A stretch of DNA of 64,000 bases from Oerskovia merdavium. GTDB taxonomy: Bacteria > Actinomycetota > Actinomycetes > Actinomycetales > Cellulomonadaceae. Location of the stretch: NCBI RefSeq assembly GCF_014836755.1, contig NZ_JACSQF010000012.1:34688-98687 (forward strand), written 5' to 3'. A program made the position numbers and the translations under genes. The notes beneath the pieces are model-generated. The model searched no databases. It was not told the DNA's origin and saw only the letters and a list, made by a program, of their open reading frames with translations. Positions 8,248 through 16,865 of the stretch are shown here, piece after piece (position 1 is the stretch's first letter; each line of letters begins with the position of its first letter).

Positions 8248-8715
8248 TCATCGCACGCACGCGTCGCGCGTGCTGCTCGTGCGCTGCACCAGCCCGAACA
8301 GGACAACAGCCAGCGCGGGCAGCGCCATCCCGACCTGGTGCGGCGCCTGGCCCACCAGGAACGCCGCCGCGAGGACGGTGCCTCCCGAGACGGCCGCGCA
8401 CGGCGAGCACCCGAGGGTATCCCGCCATGACTCGCCCCGGGCCGGGACGTAGCTCGCGAGCGTGAGGCCACCGACGACGGCGACCACCGCGAGCAGGGCG
8501 ACCCACCCGGGCATGGCCGCGGGCGTCCATCCGCCGCCCGCCTGCACGAGCAGCCAGAGCAGGCCGGGCGCGAGGGCGGCGCCGACCACGAGCCGGCGCC
8601 TCCCCCACACCTGCCGCCGGACCTGCACCGCGACCGGCCCTGCGGTCGCGTCGGCGCTCACGCCGGGCAGGTGCCGTCCGGGTGCCGTCGCCGCATCGAC
8701 GAGGGGCTCGGTCAC
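8248..8715 (-). CDS. Small four-TM membrane protein in the sulfur-stress operon
   Basis: A 155-aa protein with four hydrophobic segments (GAALAPGLLWLLVQAGG; WVALLAVVAVVGGLTLASYV; AAVSGGTVLAAAFLVGQ; VGMALPALAVVLFGLVQ). A short loop LGCSPCA carries a C-x-x-C pair at the start of TM3. The GTG at 8715 overlaps the TGA of the upstream small Cys-rich gene (GTGA), so I take it as a translationally coupled start; a later GTG at 8661 would give 137 aa. I do not recognise a named family. Its place between the Cys-rich protein and the CstR-like repressor suggests a role in sulfur transport or thiol redox at the membrane, but this is inference from context. Confidence 0.7.
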   Translation of the reverse strand: MTEPLVDAATAPGRHLPGVSADATAGPVAVQVRRQVWGRRRLVVGAALAPGLLWLLVQAGGGWTPAAMPGWVALLAVVAVVGGLTLASYVPARGESWRDTLGCSPCAAVSGGTVLAAAFLVGQAPHQVGMALPALAVVLFGLVQRTSSTRDACVR

Positions 8716-8897
8716 GACCTGTTCGACCCGAACAGCCTCGCGAGGAACGAGCCCTGGGGCGCGCCCTGGGACGGCTCGGCCGCGTGCCCCTCGCACCGGT
8801 CCTTGCGCGGGACGCCCCGCATGACGTCGTCGACGTGCTGGCCGCAGCCGGCCCACGTCGTCTTGCCGCACTTCTTGCAGGTCACAGCTCTGCACAT
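8712..8897 (-). CDS. Small conserved Cys-rich (zinc-ribbon-like) protein
   Basis: A 61-aa protein opening MCRAVTCKKCGKTTWAGCGQH. The C-x-x-C-x-K-T-x-W-x-G-C-G-x-H pattern is common in short actinobacterial proteins of unknown function and looks able to hold a Zn ion. The rest (VMRGVPRKDRCEGH followed by a low-complexity tail and ARLFGSNRS) has one more Cys and His. A perfect AGGAGG lies before the ATG. It is the first gene of the leftward operon, 31 bp from the CsoR-type operator, and its stop overlaps the start of the membrane-protein gene. Repression by the CstR-like protein is likely. Confidence 0.8.
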   Translation of the reverse strand: MCRAVTCKKCGKTTWAGCGQHVDDVMRGVPRKDRCEGHAAEPSQGAPQGSFLARLFGSNRS

Positions 8898-8927
8898 GGT
8901 GATCCTCCTGATCGGGTTGATGATCAA

Positions 8928-8945
8928 TATACCCCCCGGGGTATA
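8928..8945. promoter_or_regulatory. CsoR/CstR-type operator between divergent genes
   Basis: TATACCCCCCGGGGTATA is a perfect 18-bp palindrome (TATACCCC, two bases, GGGGTATA) of the form bound by CsoR-family tetramers. It lies in the 74-bp gap between the leftward Cys-rich/membrane/CstR-like operon and the rightward CoA-disulfide reductase gene, 26 bp before the latter's ATG. It can therefore control both directions. The window encodes a matching repressor 0.7 kb away. Confidence 0.92.
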
Positions 8946-8971
8946 GTCGTCCCGAACCCCAGGAGGAAAGC

Positions 8972-10879
8972 ATGAAGATCGTCATCGTCGGAGGAGTCGC
9001 GGCGGGCATGTCCGCGGCCACCCGTCTGCGCCGTCTCTCGGAGGACGCCCAGATCGTCGTCCTCGAGGCCGGCGAGCACGTCTCGTTCGCCAACTGCGGT
9101 CTGCCGTACTACGCGGGCGGAGTCATCGAGGAGCGCGACGCGCTCCTCCTCCAGACCCCCGAGTCGCTCGCGGCCCGCTTCCGGATCGACGTCCGCGTCC
9201 GCCACCGCGTGACCGGGGTCGACGCCGCCGCCCGCACCGTCACGGTCCGCGACCTGACCACGGGCCTGGACCACGTCGAGAACTACGACCGCCTCGTCCT
9301 GAGCCCCGGCGCGCGCCCGATCGTCCCGCCCGCGCCCGGCATGGAGCGCGCTCTCGTGCTGCGCGACGTGTCCGACGTCGACCGGATCGTCGCCGCGATC
9401 GAAGGCAGCGCGGCCGATGGCTTCCCCGTCGGCGCCGGCGTCGACGCGCCGACCGGCGCAGCCGACCCATCGGAGACAACCGACCCGACCGGCGCACCTG
9501 CGCCCCTGGGCGAGCCCTCGACCGACCACCTCCGCGCGCCCGCCCGCTCGGTCGTCGTGATCGGCGGAGGGTTCGTCGGGGTCGAGGTCGCCGAGAACCT
9601 GGTCCACCGCGGCCTGGCCGTGACGCTCGTCGAGCTCTCCGACCAGGTCCTGGCTCCGCTCGACCCCGAGATGGCGGTCCGCGTCCGTCAGGAGCTCGAG
9701 GCCCACGGCGTGGACGTCCGTACGTCCACGCAGGTCGGCGCGCTCGGACCTGGCACGGCCGAGCTCACGTCCGCGGACGGCTCGCCGCGCGGCGAGGTTC
9801 CTGCTGACCTCGTGGTCGCCGCGATCGGCGTCCGACCCGACGTCGAGCTCGCGGTCCTCGCGGGCGCCCAGGTCGGCCCTCGCGGCGGCATCCTGGTCGA
9901 CGAGGACCTGCGCACCTCGGTCCCCGACGTGTTCGCCGTGGGCGACGCCGCGACCAAGCGCGACGCCCTGGCGGCCTCGGGCACGGGCTCGGCCGACGAG
10001 CCCACGCTCGTCCCGCTCGCGAACCTCGCCAACCGGCACGGCCGCCACGTCGCCGACGTGATCCTCGGTCGCCGCACCGGCATGCGCGCCTCGGTGGGCA
10101 CGGCCGTCGTCGGGGTGTTCGGCCTCACGGCAGCGGCCGTGGGACGCAACGAGAAGCGCCTGCGCGCCGAGGGCCGCCCCTACCGCGCGATCCACACGCA
10201 CCCCGCCCAGCACGCCGGCTACTACCCGGGGGCGAGCCAGATGGCCCTCAAGCTGCTGGTCGACCCCGAGACCGACCTGATCCTGGGCGCCCAAGGCGTC
10301 GGGCGCGACGGCGTCGACAAGCGCATCGACGTCCTCGCCACGGCCATCGCGGGCGGCCTCACCGCCTCCGACCTGGCCGACCTCGAGCTCGCGTACGCCC
10401 CGGCGTACGGCTCGGCCAAGGACCCCGTCAACATGCTCGGCTACGTCGCCGACAACCTGCGCGCGGGCGAGACCCGCAGCGTCCAGTGGCACGAGCTCGA
10501 CGTCCTCGTCGCCCGGGGGGCGACCCTGGTCGACGTCCGCACACCGGGCGAGCACGCCCGCGGGACCGTCGAGGTCGCGGGCCGCGCAGGCGACGACGAG
10601 CCCGGTGACGACCGTGCCGGTACGGACATGCTGCCTGCCCTCAACGTGCCGCTCGACGAGCTGCGCGCACGGGCCGCGGCCGAGATCCCGACCGGGGCAA
10701 CCGTCGTCGTGCACTGCCAGGTGGGGCAGCGCGGGCACACCGCCGCGCGCCTCCTGAGCCAGCTCGGCTACGACGTGCGCAACCTCGACGGCGGGTACCT
10801 CACGTGGCGCGACGGCACGCTCGCACGCCGGGTGAGCGACGCAGCCGAGGCCGAGGAGCTCGCGGGCGCCAGGGCCTGA
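8972..10879 (+). CDS. CoA-disulfide reductase with C-terminal rhodanese domain
   Basis: A 635-aa fusion of an FAD/NAD(P)H pyridine-nucleotide disulfide oxidoreductase and a rhodanese. The FAD motif is VGGVAAGMSAATRLRRL. The single active-site Cys42 lies in SFANCGLPYYAGG, as in CoA-disulfide/CoA-persulfide reductases (single-Cys class). The NAD motif is VVIGGGFVGVEVAENL, preceded by an unusual Pro/Asp/Thr-rich insert at about residues 145-190. The rhodanese active-site loop is HCQVGQRG with C582. Such CoADR-RHD enzymes reduce CoA persulfide/polysulfide and release sulfide. AGGAGG precedes the ATG, and the CsoR-type operator sits just upstream, so induction by reactive sulfur species through the CstR-like repressor is the natural reading. 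Confidence 0.92.
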   Translation: MKIVIVGGVAAGMSAATRLRRLSEDAQIVVLEAGEHVSFANCGLPYYAGGVIEERDALLLQTPESLAARFRIDVRVRHRVTGVDAAARTVTVRDLTTGLDHVENYDRLVLSPGARPIVPPAPGMERALVLRDVSDVDRIVAAIEGSAADGFPVGAGVDAPTGAADPSETTDPTGAPAPLGEPSTDHLRAPARSVVVIGGGFVGVEVAENLVHRGLAVTLVELSDQVLAPLDPEMAVRVRQELEAHGVDVRTSTQVGALGPGTAELTSADGSPRGEVPADLVVAAIGVRPDVELAVLAGAQVGPRGGILVDEDLRTSVPDVFAVGDAATKRDALAASGTGSADEPTLVPLANLANRHGRHVADVILGRRTGMRASVGTAVVGVFGLTAAAVGRNEKRLRAEGRPYRAIHTHPAQHAGYYPGASQMALKLLVDPETDLILGAQGVGRDGVDKRIDVLATAIAGGLTASDLADLELAYAPAYGSAKDPVNMLGYVADNLRAGETRSVQWHELDVLVARGATLVDVRTPGEHARGTVEVAGRAGDDEPGDDRAGTDMLPALNVPLDELRARAAAEIPTGATVVVHCQVGQRGHTAARLLSQLGYDVRNLDGGYLTWRDGTLARRVSDAAEAEELAGARA

Positions 10880-10997
10880 CCCGGCCGGCGGCGGTGCCGG
10901 GGCTGCCTACGATGGTCGGGTCCCCGCACCCGCTGCCGGCCGCGCCGCACGGCGCGGCACTCGCGGCCCGTGCGCCAGCAACCCCGGCAGGAGCACC

Positions 10998-11108
10998 ATG
11001 CCCGTCCGTCCCCGCACCGTCCTGCTCGTCTCGGTGGGCGTCGCCGTCGTCCTGCTCGCCTCGCTCGTGGTCTTCCTGTCGATCGTGGGCCTCGACGGCG
11101 TCGCCTGA
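10998..11108 (+). CDS. 36-aa single-pass membrane peptide
   Basis: A short reading frame with a Shine-Dalgarno (GGCAGGAGCACC before the ATG): MPVRPRTVLLVSVGVAVVLL, followed by a hydrophobic run and the tail IVGLDGVA. Basic residues at the N-terminus and about 22 hydrophobic residues make one transmembrane helix, N-in by the positive-inside rule. No homologue is known to me and no Cys or lipobox is present, so it is not a lipoprotein. It is 118 bp downstream of the CoA-disulfide reductase gene, in the same direction. Confidence 0.5.
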   Translation: MPVRPRTVLLVSVGVAVVLLASLVVFLSIVGLDGVA

Positions 11109-11158
11109 GCCGGGCGCCGTCGCGGCTCTCGCCCGACGGCGGCGGTCGGTCGGACCGG

Positions 11159-11353
11159 TCAGACGACCTCGTGCGCCCCGGACCACGACGCCACGGTGCG
11201 CTGGTCGGAGGTCTGGAGCGTGAAGGACGTCAGCGGCAGGTTCCCGCTGCGCTTGCGTGACCGGACGACGTCGAGCGCCGCCTCGTCGCTCTCGGCCTCG
11301 AACGGTTCGCCTCGCAGCGCAGCGGTGACCGTCAGGATCGAGTAGGTAGTCAT
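11159..11353 (-). CDS. Hypothetical 64-aa protein
   Basis: A small soluble protein beginning MTTYSILTVTAALRGEPFEA and ending SDQRTVASWSGAHEVV. It is predicted mostly beta with one helix (ESDEAALDVVRSRKR). It has no Cys, signal peptide or membrane segment. The ATG lacks a strong ribosome-binding site. I do not recognise it, and there is no operon partner. It is convergent with the 36-aa peptide gene. Confidence 0.5.
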   Translation of the reverse strand: MTTYSILTVTAALRGEPFEAESDEAALDVVRSRKRSGNLPLTSFTLQTSDQRTVASWSGAHEVV

Positions 11354-11520
11354 GACCGTCGAGCCTAGAGGTACCGACCGGCATCCGACGACCCCCGACT
11401 CCGTCACACCCCGCCCGTCCCCGGCCCCTGCGCGGGGCGACGCGAGCGCCCTGCGGGTGCTGCGCCGTCGGGCCTGAGGGATGCTCGGAGGACCACGTCC
11501 CGACTGCCCGGAGGCCCCCC

Positions 11521-12150
11521 ATGCCCGACCCCCAGCTCGTGCTCCTGCGGCACGGCGAGACCGAGTGGAGCCTGACCGGGCAGCACACCGGGACGAGCGA
11601 CATCCCCCTGACCCCGCACGGCGAGGAGCAGGCGCGCGGCGCCGGGGCGTTCCTCGCGGGGCGCCGGTTCGCGCTCGAGCTGCGCAGCCCCCTGCTGCGC
11701 GCCCGACGGACCGCCGAGCTCGCAGGCTTCCCCGACGCGGTGGCCGACCCGAACCTCGCCGAGTGGGACTACGGTCCGGTCGAGGGACGCACGGCCGACG
11801 ACGTGAGCCGTGAGCTGGGGCGGGACTGGCTCATCTTCCGCGACGGGGTGCACGTCGTCCCCGGCGCGCAGGGTGCGGCAGGCACGGCGGGGACCTGGCC
11901 CGGCGAGACGCTCGACGACGTCGCCGAGCGTGCGCGAGCCGTCGTCCGGCGCGTCGAGCCCGTGCTGCACGACGGTGGCGACGTGCTGCTCGTCGCGCAC
12001 GGGCACCTGCTGCGCGTGCTCGCGGCCGTGTGGCTCGAGCTGGGCCCCGCGACCGCGGCACGGTTCGAGCTCGGGACCGCGAGCGTGAGCCTGCTCGGCC
12101 ACGGCCACGGCCTGCACACCATGGAGGGCTGGAACCTGCCGACGGCGTGA
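11521..12150 (+). CDS. Histidine phosphatase (phosphoglycerate mutase-like) family protein
   Basis: A 209-aa cytosolic enzyme of histidine phosphatase branch 1. The catalytic RHG motif is LRHGETEW with His11; other phosphate-pocket residues are in LRSPLLRARRTAEL and the second catalytic His in LLVAHGHLLRVL. The acid residue in EWDYGPVEGR (about 81-90) completes the site. Family members dephosphorylate small metabolites or act as phosphoglycerate mutases; length and the missing extra helices favour a general phosphatase. The PH-domain gene follows 18 bp later, so the two are probably cotranscribed. Confidence 0.88.
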   Translation: MPDPQLVLLRHGETEWSLTGQHTGTSDIPLTPHGEEQARGAGAFLAGRRFALELRSPLLRARRTAELAGFPDAVADPNLAEWDYGPVEGRTADDVSRELGRDWLIFRDGVHVVPGAQGAAGTAGTWPGETLDDVAERARAVVRRVEPVLHDGGDVLLVAHGHLLRVLAAVWLELGPATAARFELGTASVSLLGHGHGLHTMEGWNLPTA

Positions 12151-12168
12151 GATGGCACGATGCTCCCC

Positions 12169-12699
12169 ATGAGCGTCAACAAGAACCTCGCCGAGGGCGA
12201 GACCGTCGTCATGGAGCTACGGACCCACCCCAAGGCCCTGTTCCTGCCGATCCTCGTCCTGATCCTGATCGTGGGCGCCGCGACGGCCATCCTCTGGTTC
12301 TCGCCCGAGCACCCCGTGGTGCTGTGGGGCACGCTCGGCGTCGCCGCCGTCCTGGCGGTCGTCTGGGTCGTGGTGCCGCACCTGCGCTGGCTGACCACGA
12401 ACTACACCATCACGACCAAGCGTCTCTCGACCCGGACGGGCATCATCACGCGTACGGGCCGTGACATCCCGCTCTACCGCATCAACGACGTCACGTACGA
12501 GAAGGACCTGGTCGACCGCATGTTCGGCTGCGGGACGCTCATCATCTCGGACGCGACGGCCAAACCGGGCATGACCCTGCCCGACGTCCCGCGCGTCGAG
12601 GAGGTCCAGGTCCGGCTCCACGAGCTGCTGTTCGCAGCCGACGACGGCTCGGACGACGGCGAGTGGCCCCCGAGCGAGCCGACGCGCCCGACGCGCTGA
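12169..12699 (+). CDS. Membrane-anchored bacterial PH-domain protein (YdbS/YdbT-type)
   Basis: A 176-aa protein (start at the second ATG; one at 12160 would add three residues). Two adjacent transmembrane helices are visible (LFLPILVLILIVGAATAILW and VLWGTLGVAAVLAVVWVVV). They are followed by a bPH2-type domain: WLTTNYTITTKRLSTRTGII, then RDIPLYRINDVTYEKDLVDR and GTLIISDAT. The pattern 'TxYTITxxRL...R.GI....DIPLxRIxDV' is diagnostic for the family. The C-terminus is an acidic, disordered tail. Function is unknown for most members, with proposed roles at the membrane. It sits behind the phosphatase gene in one probable operon. Confidence 0.88.
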   Translation: MSVNKNLAEGETVVMELRTHPKALFLPILVLILIVGAATAILWFSPEHPVVLWGTLGVAAVLAVVWVVVPHLRWLTTNYTITTKRLSTRTGIITRTGRDIPLYRINDVTYEKDLVDRMFGCGTLIISDATAKPGMTLPDVPRVEEVQVRLHELLFAADDGSDDGEWPPSEPTRPTR

Positions 12700-12720
12700 G
12701 CCACCCGGACTCCCGACGGG

Positions 12721-13416
12721 TCAGCGGACGGCGCGCTCGGTCCGCTCCCGCATCTCGGCCGACAGCCGGATCTCGCCCTCTGCCTCGGACGCCAGGAGCC
12801 GCCGCGCGACCTCGACCGTCGTCCCGGCGACGCGCGACCCGAACCAGTCGGCGATCGTCACGCCGTGCGAGGGCCGGAACACGACCTCGACCGCGTCACC
12901 GGCCCGCACCTCCCCCGTCGTCACGACGCGCAGGTACGCGCCCGTCCGGTTGGCGTCCGTGAACCGCTTGACCCAGCGGTCCTCGCCCAGGCGCCGCGCG
13001 AACGTCGAGCACGGGGTCCGCGGCTGCGTGACCTCGAGCACCGCGGTCCCGACCTGCCAGCGCTCGCCGATCAGCGCCCCGCTCGCCGCGACGCCGCGCG
13101 TGCGGAAGTTCTCGCCGAACAGCCCGGGAGCGACCTCGTAGCCGAGCTCGGCCGACCAGTGGTCCGCGTCCTCCTGCGAGTACGCGTACACGGCCTGCTC
13201 CTCGCCGCCGTGGTGCGCACGGTCGGCCTGGACGTCGGCGTACAGCCCCAGGGGACGGACCTTGACGGGCCCCTCGACGGGTCGCTTGTCGATCGCGGTC
13301 ACACCGACCGCGCCCGCGTCGGGCAGCAGCACGTGCACGCGGCACACGGCGAGGAGCTCGCCGGTCGCGCCGAGCGGCGCGCCGGGACGGGTGGGGTCCG
13401 GGGTGGCGGTGGTCAT
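12721..13416 (-). CDS. MOSC domain-containing protein (YiiM-like)
   Basis: A 231-aa protein with a MOSC domain. Landmarks are the RPVEGPVKVRPLGLYADVQA start, ADRAHHGGEEQAVYAY, LGYEVAPGLFGENFRTRG, the conserved cysteine in TQPRTPCSTFARR, and the C-terminal three-helix YiiM extension (SHGVTIADWF to RLLASEA). MOSC domains bind molybdenum cofactor; YiiM reduces N-hydroxylated substrates such as 6-hydroxylaminopurine. GGAG lies just before the ATG at 13416. It is convergent with the PH-domain gene 21 bp away and divergent from the permease gene. Confidence 0.88.
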   Translation of the reverse strand: MTTATPDPTRPGAPLGATGELLAVCRVHVLLPDAGAVGVTAIDKRPVEGPVKVRPLGLYADVQADRAHHGGEEQAVYAYSQEDADHWSAELGYEVAPGLFGENFRTRGVAASGALIGERWQVGTAVLEVTQPRTPCSTFARRLGEDRWVKRFTDANRTGAYLRVVTTGEVRAGDAVEVVFRPSHGVTIADWFGSRVAGTTVEVARRLLASEAEGEIRLSAEMRERTERAVR

Positions 13417-13512
13417 CGGAGGATTCTCCCAGGTCCGCCCGCCGCGTGGACAGCTCGCGCCACCGTCGGGCCCCACCGCGCGTGATGCCCACCCGGCCGA
13501 CAGACTGGAGCG

Positions 13513-15057
13513 ATGGCCAAAGGTGTTCTGCGACTCAAGTCCGTCGAGGAGTCCCTCGCGTCGCTCGACGACCCGGAACGCTCGCTCAAGCGGGACCTCA
13601 ACGCCTGGGACCTCGCGGTCATGGGCGTCGCGGTCGCGGTCGGGGCGGGCATCTTCTCGGTGGGCGCCACTGCGGCGGCGAACTTCGCCGGGCCCTCCGT
13701 CATCATCTCGTTCGTCATCGCCTCGATCGTGTGCGCGCTGGCCGTCATGTGCTACGCCGAGTTCGCCTCGGCGCTGCCCATCGCGGGCTCGGCCTACACG
13801 TTCTCCTACGCGACCATGGGCGAGCTCGTCGCGTGGATCATCGGCTGGGACCTCATCCTGGAGATGCTGCTCGCGGCGGCCGTGATCGCGAAGTTCTGGG
13901 GCATCTACCTCTCCGACGCGTTCTCGCTGTTCGGCGTGGACCTGCCGCTGAGCATCCCGATCGGCCCGGTCGACCTCGAGTGGGGGCCCGTGTTCATCGT
14001 CGGCGTCTTCACGACGCTCCTCGCGATCGGCACCAAGCTCAGCAGCCGCATCAACAGCGTGTTCACGGTCATCAAGGTCGCGATCACGCTGTTCGTGATC
14101 GTCGTGGGCTTCTTCTACGTCAAGGCCGAGAACTACACGCCGTTCATCCCGCCGTCGCAGCCCGCACCCGAGAAGACGGCGCTCGAGCAGCCCCTGTTCG
14201 GGTTCCTCACGGGCCTCGAGCCCACGACCTACGGCGTCATGGGCCTGCTCGCGGGCGCGGCCCTCGTCTTCTTCGCGTTCATCGGGTTCGACGTCGTCGC
14301 GACCACGGCCGAGGAGGCCAAGAACCCGCAGAAGACCATCCCCAAGGGCATCCTCAGCGGACTCGCGGTCGTCACGGTGCTGTACATCCTGGTGACGCTC
14401 GTGGTCACGGGCATGGTCCCGTACACGGACCTCGCGGCCTCGGACGACCCGTCGCTGACCACGGCCTTCATCCTGGTGGGCGCGGACTGGGCGGGGCGCG
14501 TCATCTCGGTGGGCATCCTCATCGGTCTGACGACCGTGATCATGGTCCTGCTGCTGGGACTCACGCGCGTCATGTTCTCGATGAGCCGCGACGGCCTGCT
14601 GCCGCGCGGCGTCTCCAAGACTTCCCACCGCTTCCACACCCCGGTCCGGCTCCAGGTCGGGGCGGGCATCGTGGTCGCGCTCATCGCGGGGCTCGCGCAG
14701 GTGGAGCTGCTCGAGGAGATGATCAACATCGGGACGTTGTCGGCGTTCGTGCTCGTGAGCTTCGGCATCCCGATCCTGCGCCGCTCGCGCCCCGACATCG
14801 CGCGCGGCTTCCGCGTTCCGTGGTCGCCCGTGCTGCCCATCTTCTCGGGCGTCGCGTGCCTGTGGCTCATGACGAACCTGACGACGCTCACGTGGCTGCG
14901 GTTCCTCGTGTGGGTCGTGATCGGGCTCGTGATCTACGCGTCGTTCGGGTACCGGAACTCGCTCCTGTCCAAGCGCAACGTCGCGGCGCGCGAGGCCGAG
15001 GAGGCCGCCGCCGCGCGTGGGCCGGGGGCGCCGGGCGATCCTGCTCCGCCTGCCTGA
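13513..15057 (+). CDS. APC-superfamily amino-acid permease (cationic amino-acid transporter type)
   Basis: A 514-aa transporter with about 12-14 hydrophobic segments. It has the soluble N-terminus SLKRDLNAWDLAVMGVAVAVG, and the APC substrate-site loop VGAGIFSVGA in TM1. TM6 carries FAFIGFDVVATTAEEAKNPQK, the hallmark of the YfnA/CAT-type amino-acid permeases. A C-terminal tail of Ala/Glu/Pro is cytoplasmic. Substrate is probably an amino acid but cannot be specified. No operon partners: a divergent MOSC gene is upstream and a strong bidirectional terminator follows the stop. Confidence 0.9.
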   Translation: MAKGVLRLKSVEESLASLDDPERSLKRDLNAWDLAVMGVAVAVGAGIFSVGATAAANFAGPSVIISFVIASIVCALAVMCYAEFASALPIAGSAYTFSYATMGELVAWIIGWDLILEMLLAAAVIAKFWGIYLSDAFSLFGVDLPLSIPIGPVDLEWGPVFIVGVFTTLLAIGTKLSSRINSVFTVIKVAITLFVIVVGFFYVKAENYTPFIPPSQPAPEKTALEQPLFGFLTGLEPTTYGVMGLLAGAALVFFAFIGFDVVATTAEEAKNPQKTIPKGILSGLAVVTVLYILVTLVVTGMVPYTDLAASDDPSLTTAFILVGADWAGRVISVGILIGLTTVIMVLLLGLTRVMFSMSRDGLLPRGVSKTSHRFHTPVRLQVGAGIVVALIAGLAQVELLEEMINIGTLSAFVLVSFGIPILRRSRPDIARGFRVPWSPVLPIFSGVACLWLMTNLTTLTWLRFLVWVVIGLVIYASFGYRNSLLSKRNVAAREAEEAAAARGPGAPGDPAPPA

Positions 15058-15073
15058 CCGTCCGTGCACGACG

Positions 15074-15116
15074 GCGCCCCCTCCCCCGGCGAGAGTCGCA
15101 CCGGAGGAGGGGGCGC
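15074..15116. terminator. Bidirectional hairpin between convergent genes
   Basis: GCGCCCCCTCC (15074-15084) pairs perfectly with GGAGGGGGCGC (15106-15116) across a 21-nt loop. It lies between the stop of the permease (15057) and the stop of the leftward M28 peptidase (15132), where a shared intrinsic terminator is expected. No T-run is seen, as is common in GC-rich actinobacteria. Confidence 0.8.
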
Positions 15117-15131
15117 GGTCTGACAACCAGA

Positions 15132-16865
15132 TCAGCAGGTGAGCGCCGCGTAGTCGACCGTGTAGGTCTCCTGCGAGCCCGCGTCGTCCCACGCCTTGAC
15201 GGTCACGCTGCCCGCCGGGAGCGAGCCGGACCGGGCGCTGAACGACTGGTGCACGTTCTTGTCCGGGTTGACGTGGTTGAACGTCTTGGTGCCGAACGGC
15301 GTCGTGAAGAGCACGTCGAGCGGCCGGTCCTCACCGTTGATCGCGACGACCGAGAGCGTGGCGACCTTGCCCGTGCAGCGCGCGGTCGCCGTGAGCCCCG
15401 TGAGCTCGGGGTCGACGGGCGAGACCACGCCGTTGATCGCCGACGTGTCGGCCGCGAGCGACGCCGTGGCGTGCGCGATCGCCTTGGCGTTGATGTCGAG
15501 CGCGACCGGGTCGATGTTCTCGATGTCGTCGTTCACCGAGTGGTAGTTGGGGTCCTGCCAGATCCCCGCGGTGCCGCCGAACAGCGCGACCTCCGCGTCG
15601 GTCTTGATGTCGTCGGCCCCCGTGAACAGGCCCGAGGCCGGGACGCCGTTCGCGATGAACGCCTGGTAGTCCGACCGGCCCGAGAACTCCGAGTCGACCC
15701 AGGCCTGACCGATCGAGTCGAAGTAGTCCGTGAACACGTCCTCGGTCTCGGGCGAGCCCGGCGGGACCTCGACGGGCGCCGGGTAGGTGGACTCGTCGGC
15801 GTCGTAGACCCCGATCACGTAGTTCGGCGAACCCACCATGTCGAAGTTCAGGTAGGTCGCGATCTGGTCGAGCGTCGTCGGGTCGTTCGCGACCAGGTCG
15901 TCGACGTAGTGCGTCGACCCGACCAGGCCCACCTCCTCGGCCCCCCACCAGGCGAAGCGCACCTGGTTGTCGAGCGGGCCGCCGTGCTCGGCGAGCTGGA
16001 CCGCGGTCTCGAGGATCGCCGCGGAGCCCGACCCGTTGTCGTTGATGCCCGGCCCCTCGGGCACGCCGTCGAGGTGCGCACCGAGCATGACGACGTTGTC
16101 AGCCCGGCCCGTGCTCGTCTCGGCGAGGATGTTGAAGGTCGTGTGCGAGACGATCGACGTCTGGAGCACGTAGGTCGCGTCGGCCGGGCCGCCCGCGAGC
16201 GCCGCGAGGATGGCCTGACCCGCGGCCTGCGGGATGCCGACCGCGGGTACCCAGTCGTCGCTGGGTGCACCGAGCGTCGGGTTGATGGCGCCGATCGTGT
16301 TGTTGTAGATGATGACGGCCGAGGCACCGGCCTCGGCGGCGAGCTGGACCTTGAGGCCGAACGCGCACGTGCCGCGGCTGATCAGAGCGACGCCGCCCGT
16401 GGCCTGGACCCCGGCCCAGTCCTCGGCCGTGCAGCCGTGCTTGAGGGCGTCGACAGGCTGGACGAGCGGGCCGGTGACGCCGCCCGCCGGGGTGTCGGGG
16501 GCGAACTCGGCGGGGTAGACGTCGGCGGTGACGGCGACCCCTGCTGCCGTGAGCGAGAGCTCGTCGACGTTCAGGTCGTCGAACGAGAAGTACTGGCGCT
16601 CGGGCGTGTACCCGGCGTCGGTCAGGACCTGCTCGACGTACGCGGCGCTGGCCTCGTAGCCGGGGGTCTCGATGGCGCGGTTGCCTCCGTTGGCGTCCGC
16701 GATGGCCTGGAGCTGCTCGAGGTGCTGCATGACGGCCGCGCCCGAGACGTGGTCCTCGAGCGGGGCGGGCGGGGCAGGCGGGGCTGCCGCTGCCGGTGGG
16801 ACGAACACCGCGGCGAGCCCCAGGCTCAGCGCGGCGACGGACGGGACGATCGGACGTGTTCTCAC
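15132..16865 (-). CDS. Secreted M28-family aminopeptidase with PA domain
   Basis: A 577-aa exported zinc peptidase. The GTG start (16865) has GGAGGAGAACG upstream. A signal peptide ends near PPAAAA (about residue 28). A protease-associated (PA) domain at about 120-260 includes the ISRGTCAFGLKVQLAAEAGA block. The M28 core shows ligands in MLGAHLDGVPEGPGINDNG (His, Asp), the catalytic Glu pair in WWGAEEVGL, Asp in FDMVGS and the last His in PNYHSVNDD. This resembles Streptomyces/Saccharomyces aminopeptidase Y-like enzymes that release N-terminal residues from peptides. The C-terminal ~90 residues form a beta-rich P/C-terminal-like domain with two Cys likely bridged. It is monocistronic. Confidence 0.92.
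   Translation of the reverse strand: MRTRPIVPSVAALSLGLAAVFVPPAAAAPPAPPAPLEDHVSGAAVMQHLEQLQAIADANGGNRAIETPGYEASAAYVEQVLTDAGYTPERQYFSFDDLNVDELSLTAAGVAVTADVYPAEFAPDTPAGGVTGPLVQPVDALKHGCTAEDWAGVQATGGVALISRGTCAFGLKVQLAAEAGASAVIIYNNTIGAINPTLGAPSDDWVPAVGIPQAAGQAILAALAGGPADATYVLQTSIVSHTTFNILAETSTGRADNVVMLGAHLDGVPEGPGINDNGSGSAAILETAVQLAEHGGPLDNQVRFAWWGAEEVGLVGSTHYVDDLVANDPTTLDQIATYLNFDMVGSPNYVIGVYDADESTYPAPVEVPPGSPETEDVFTDYFDSIGQAWVDSEFSGRSDYQAFIANGVPASGLFTGADDIKTDAEVALFGGTAGIWQDPNYHSVNDDIENIDPVALDINAKAIAHATASLAADTSAINGVVSPVDPELTGLTATARCTGKVATLSVVAINGEDRPLDVLFTTPFGTKTFNHVNPDKNVHQSFSARSGSLPAGSVTVKAWDDAGSQETYTVDYAALTC

Noticed and set aside
12721-15192. Long leftward open frame antisense to the amino-acid permease gene
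   Set aside because: Only the last 231 residues (MOSC domain) look like a protein; the rest is Arg/Asp/His-rich antisense sequence with no domains, as expected in GC-rich DNA.
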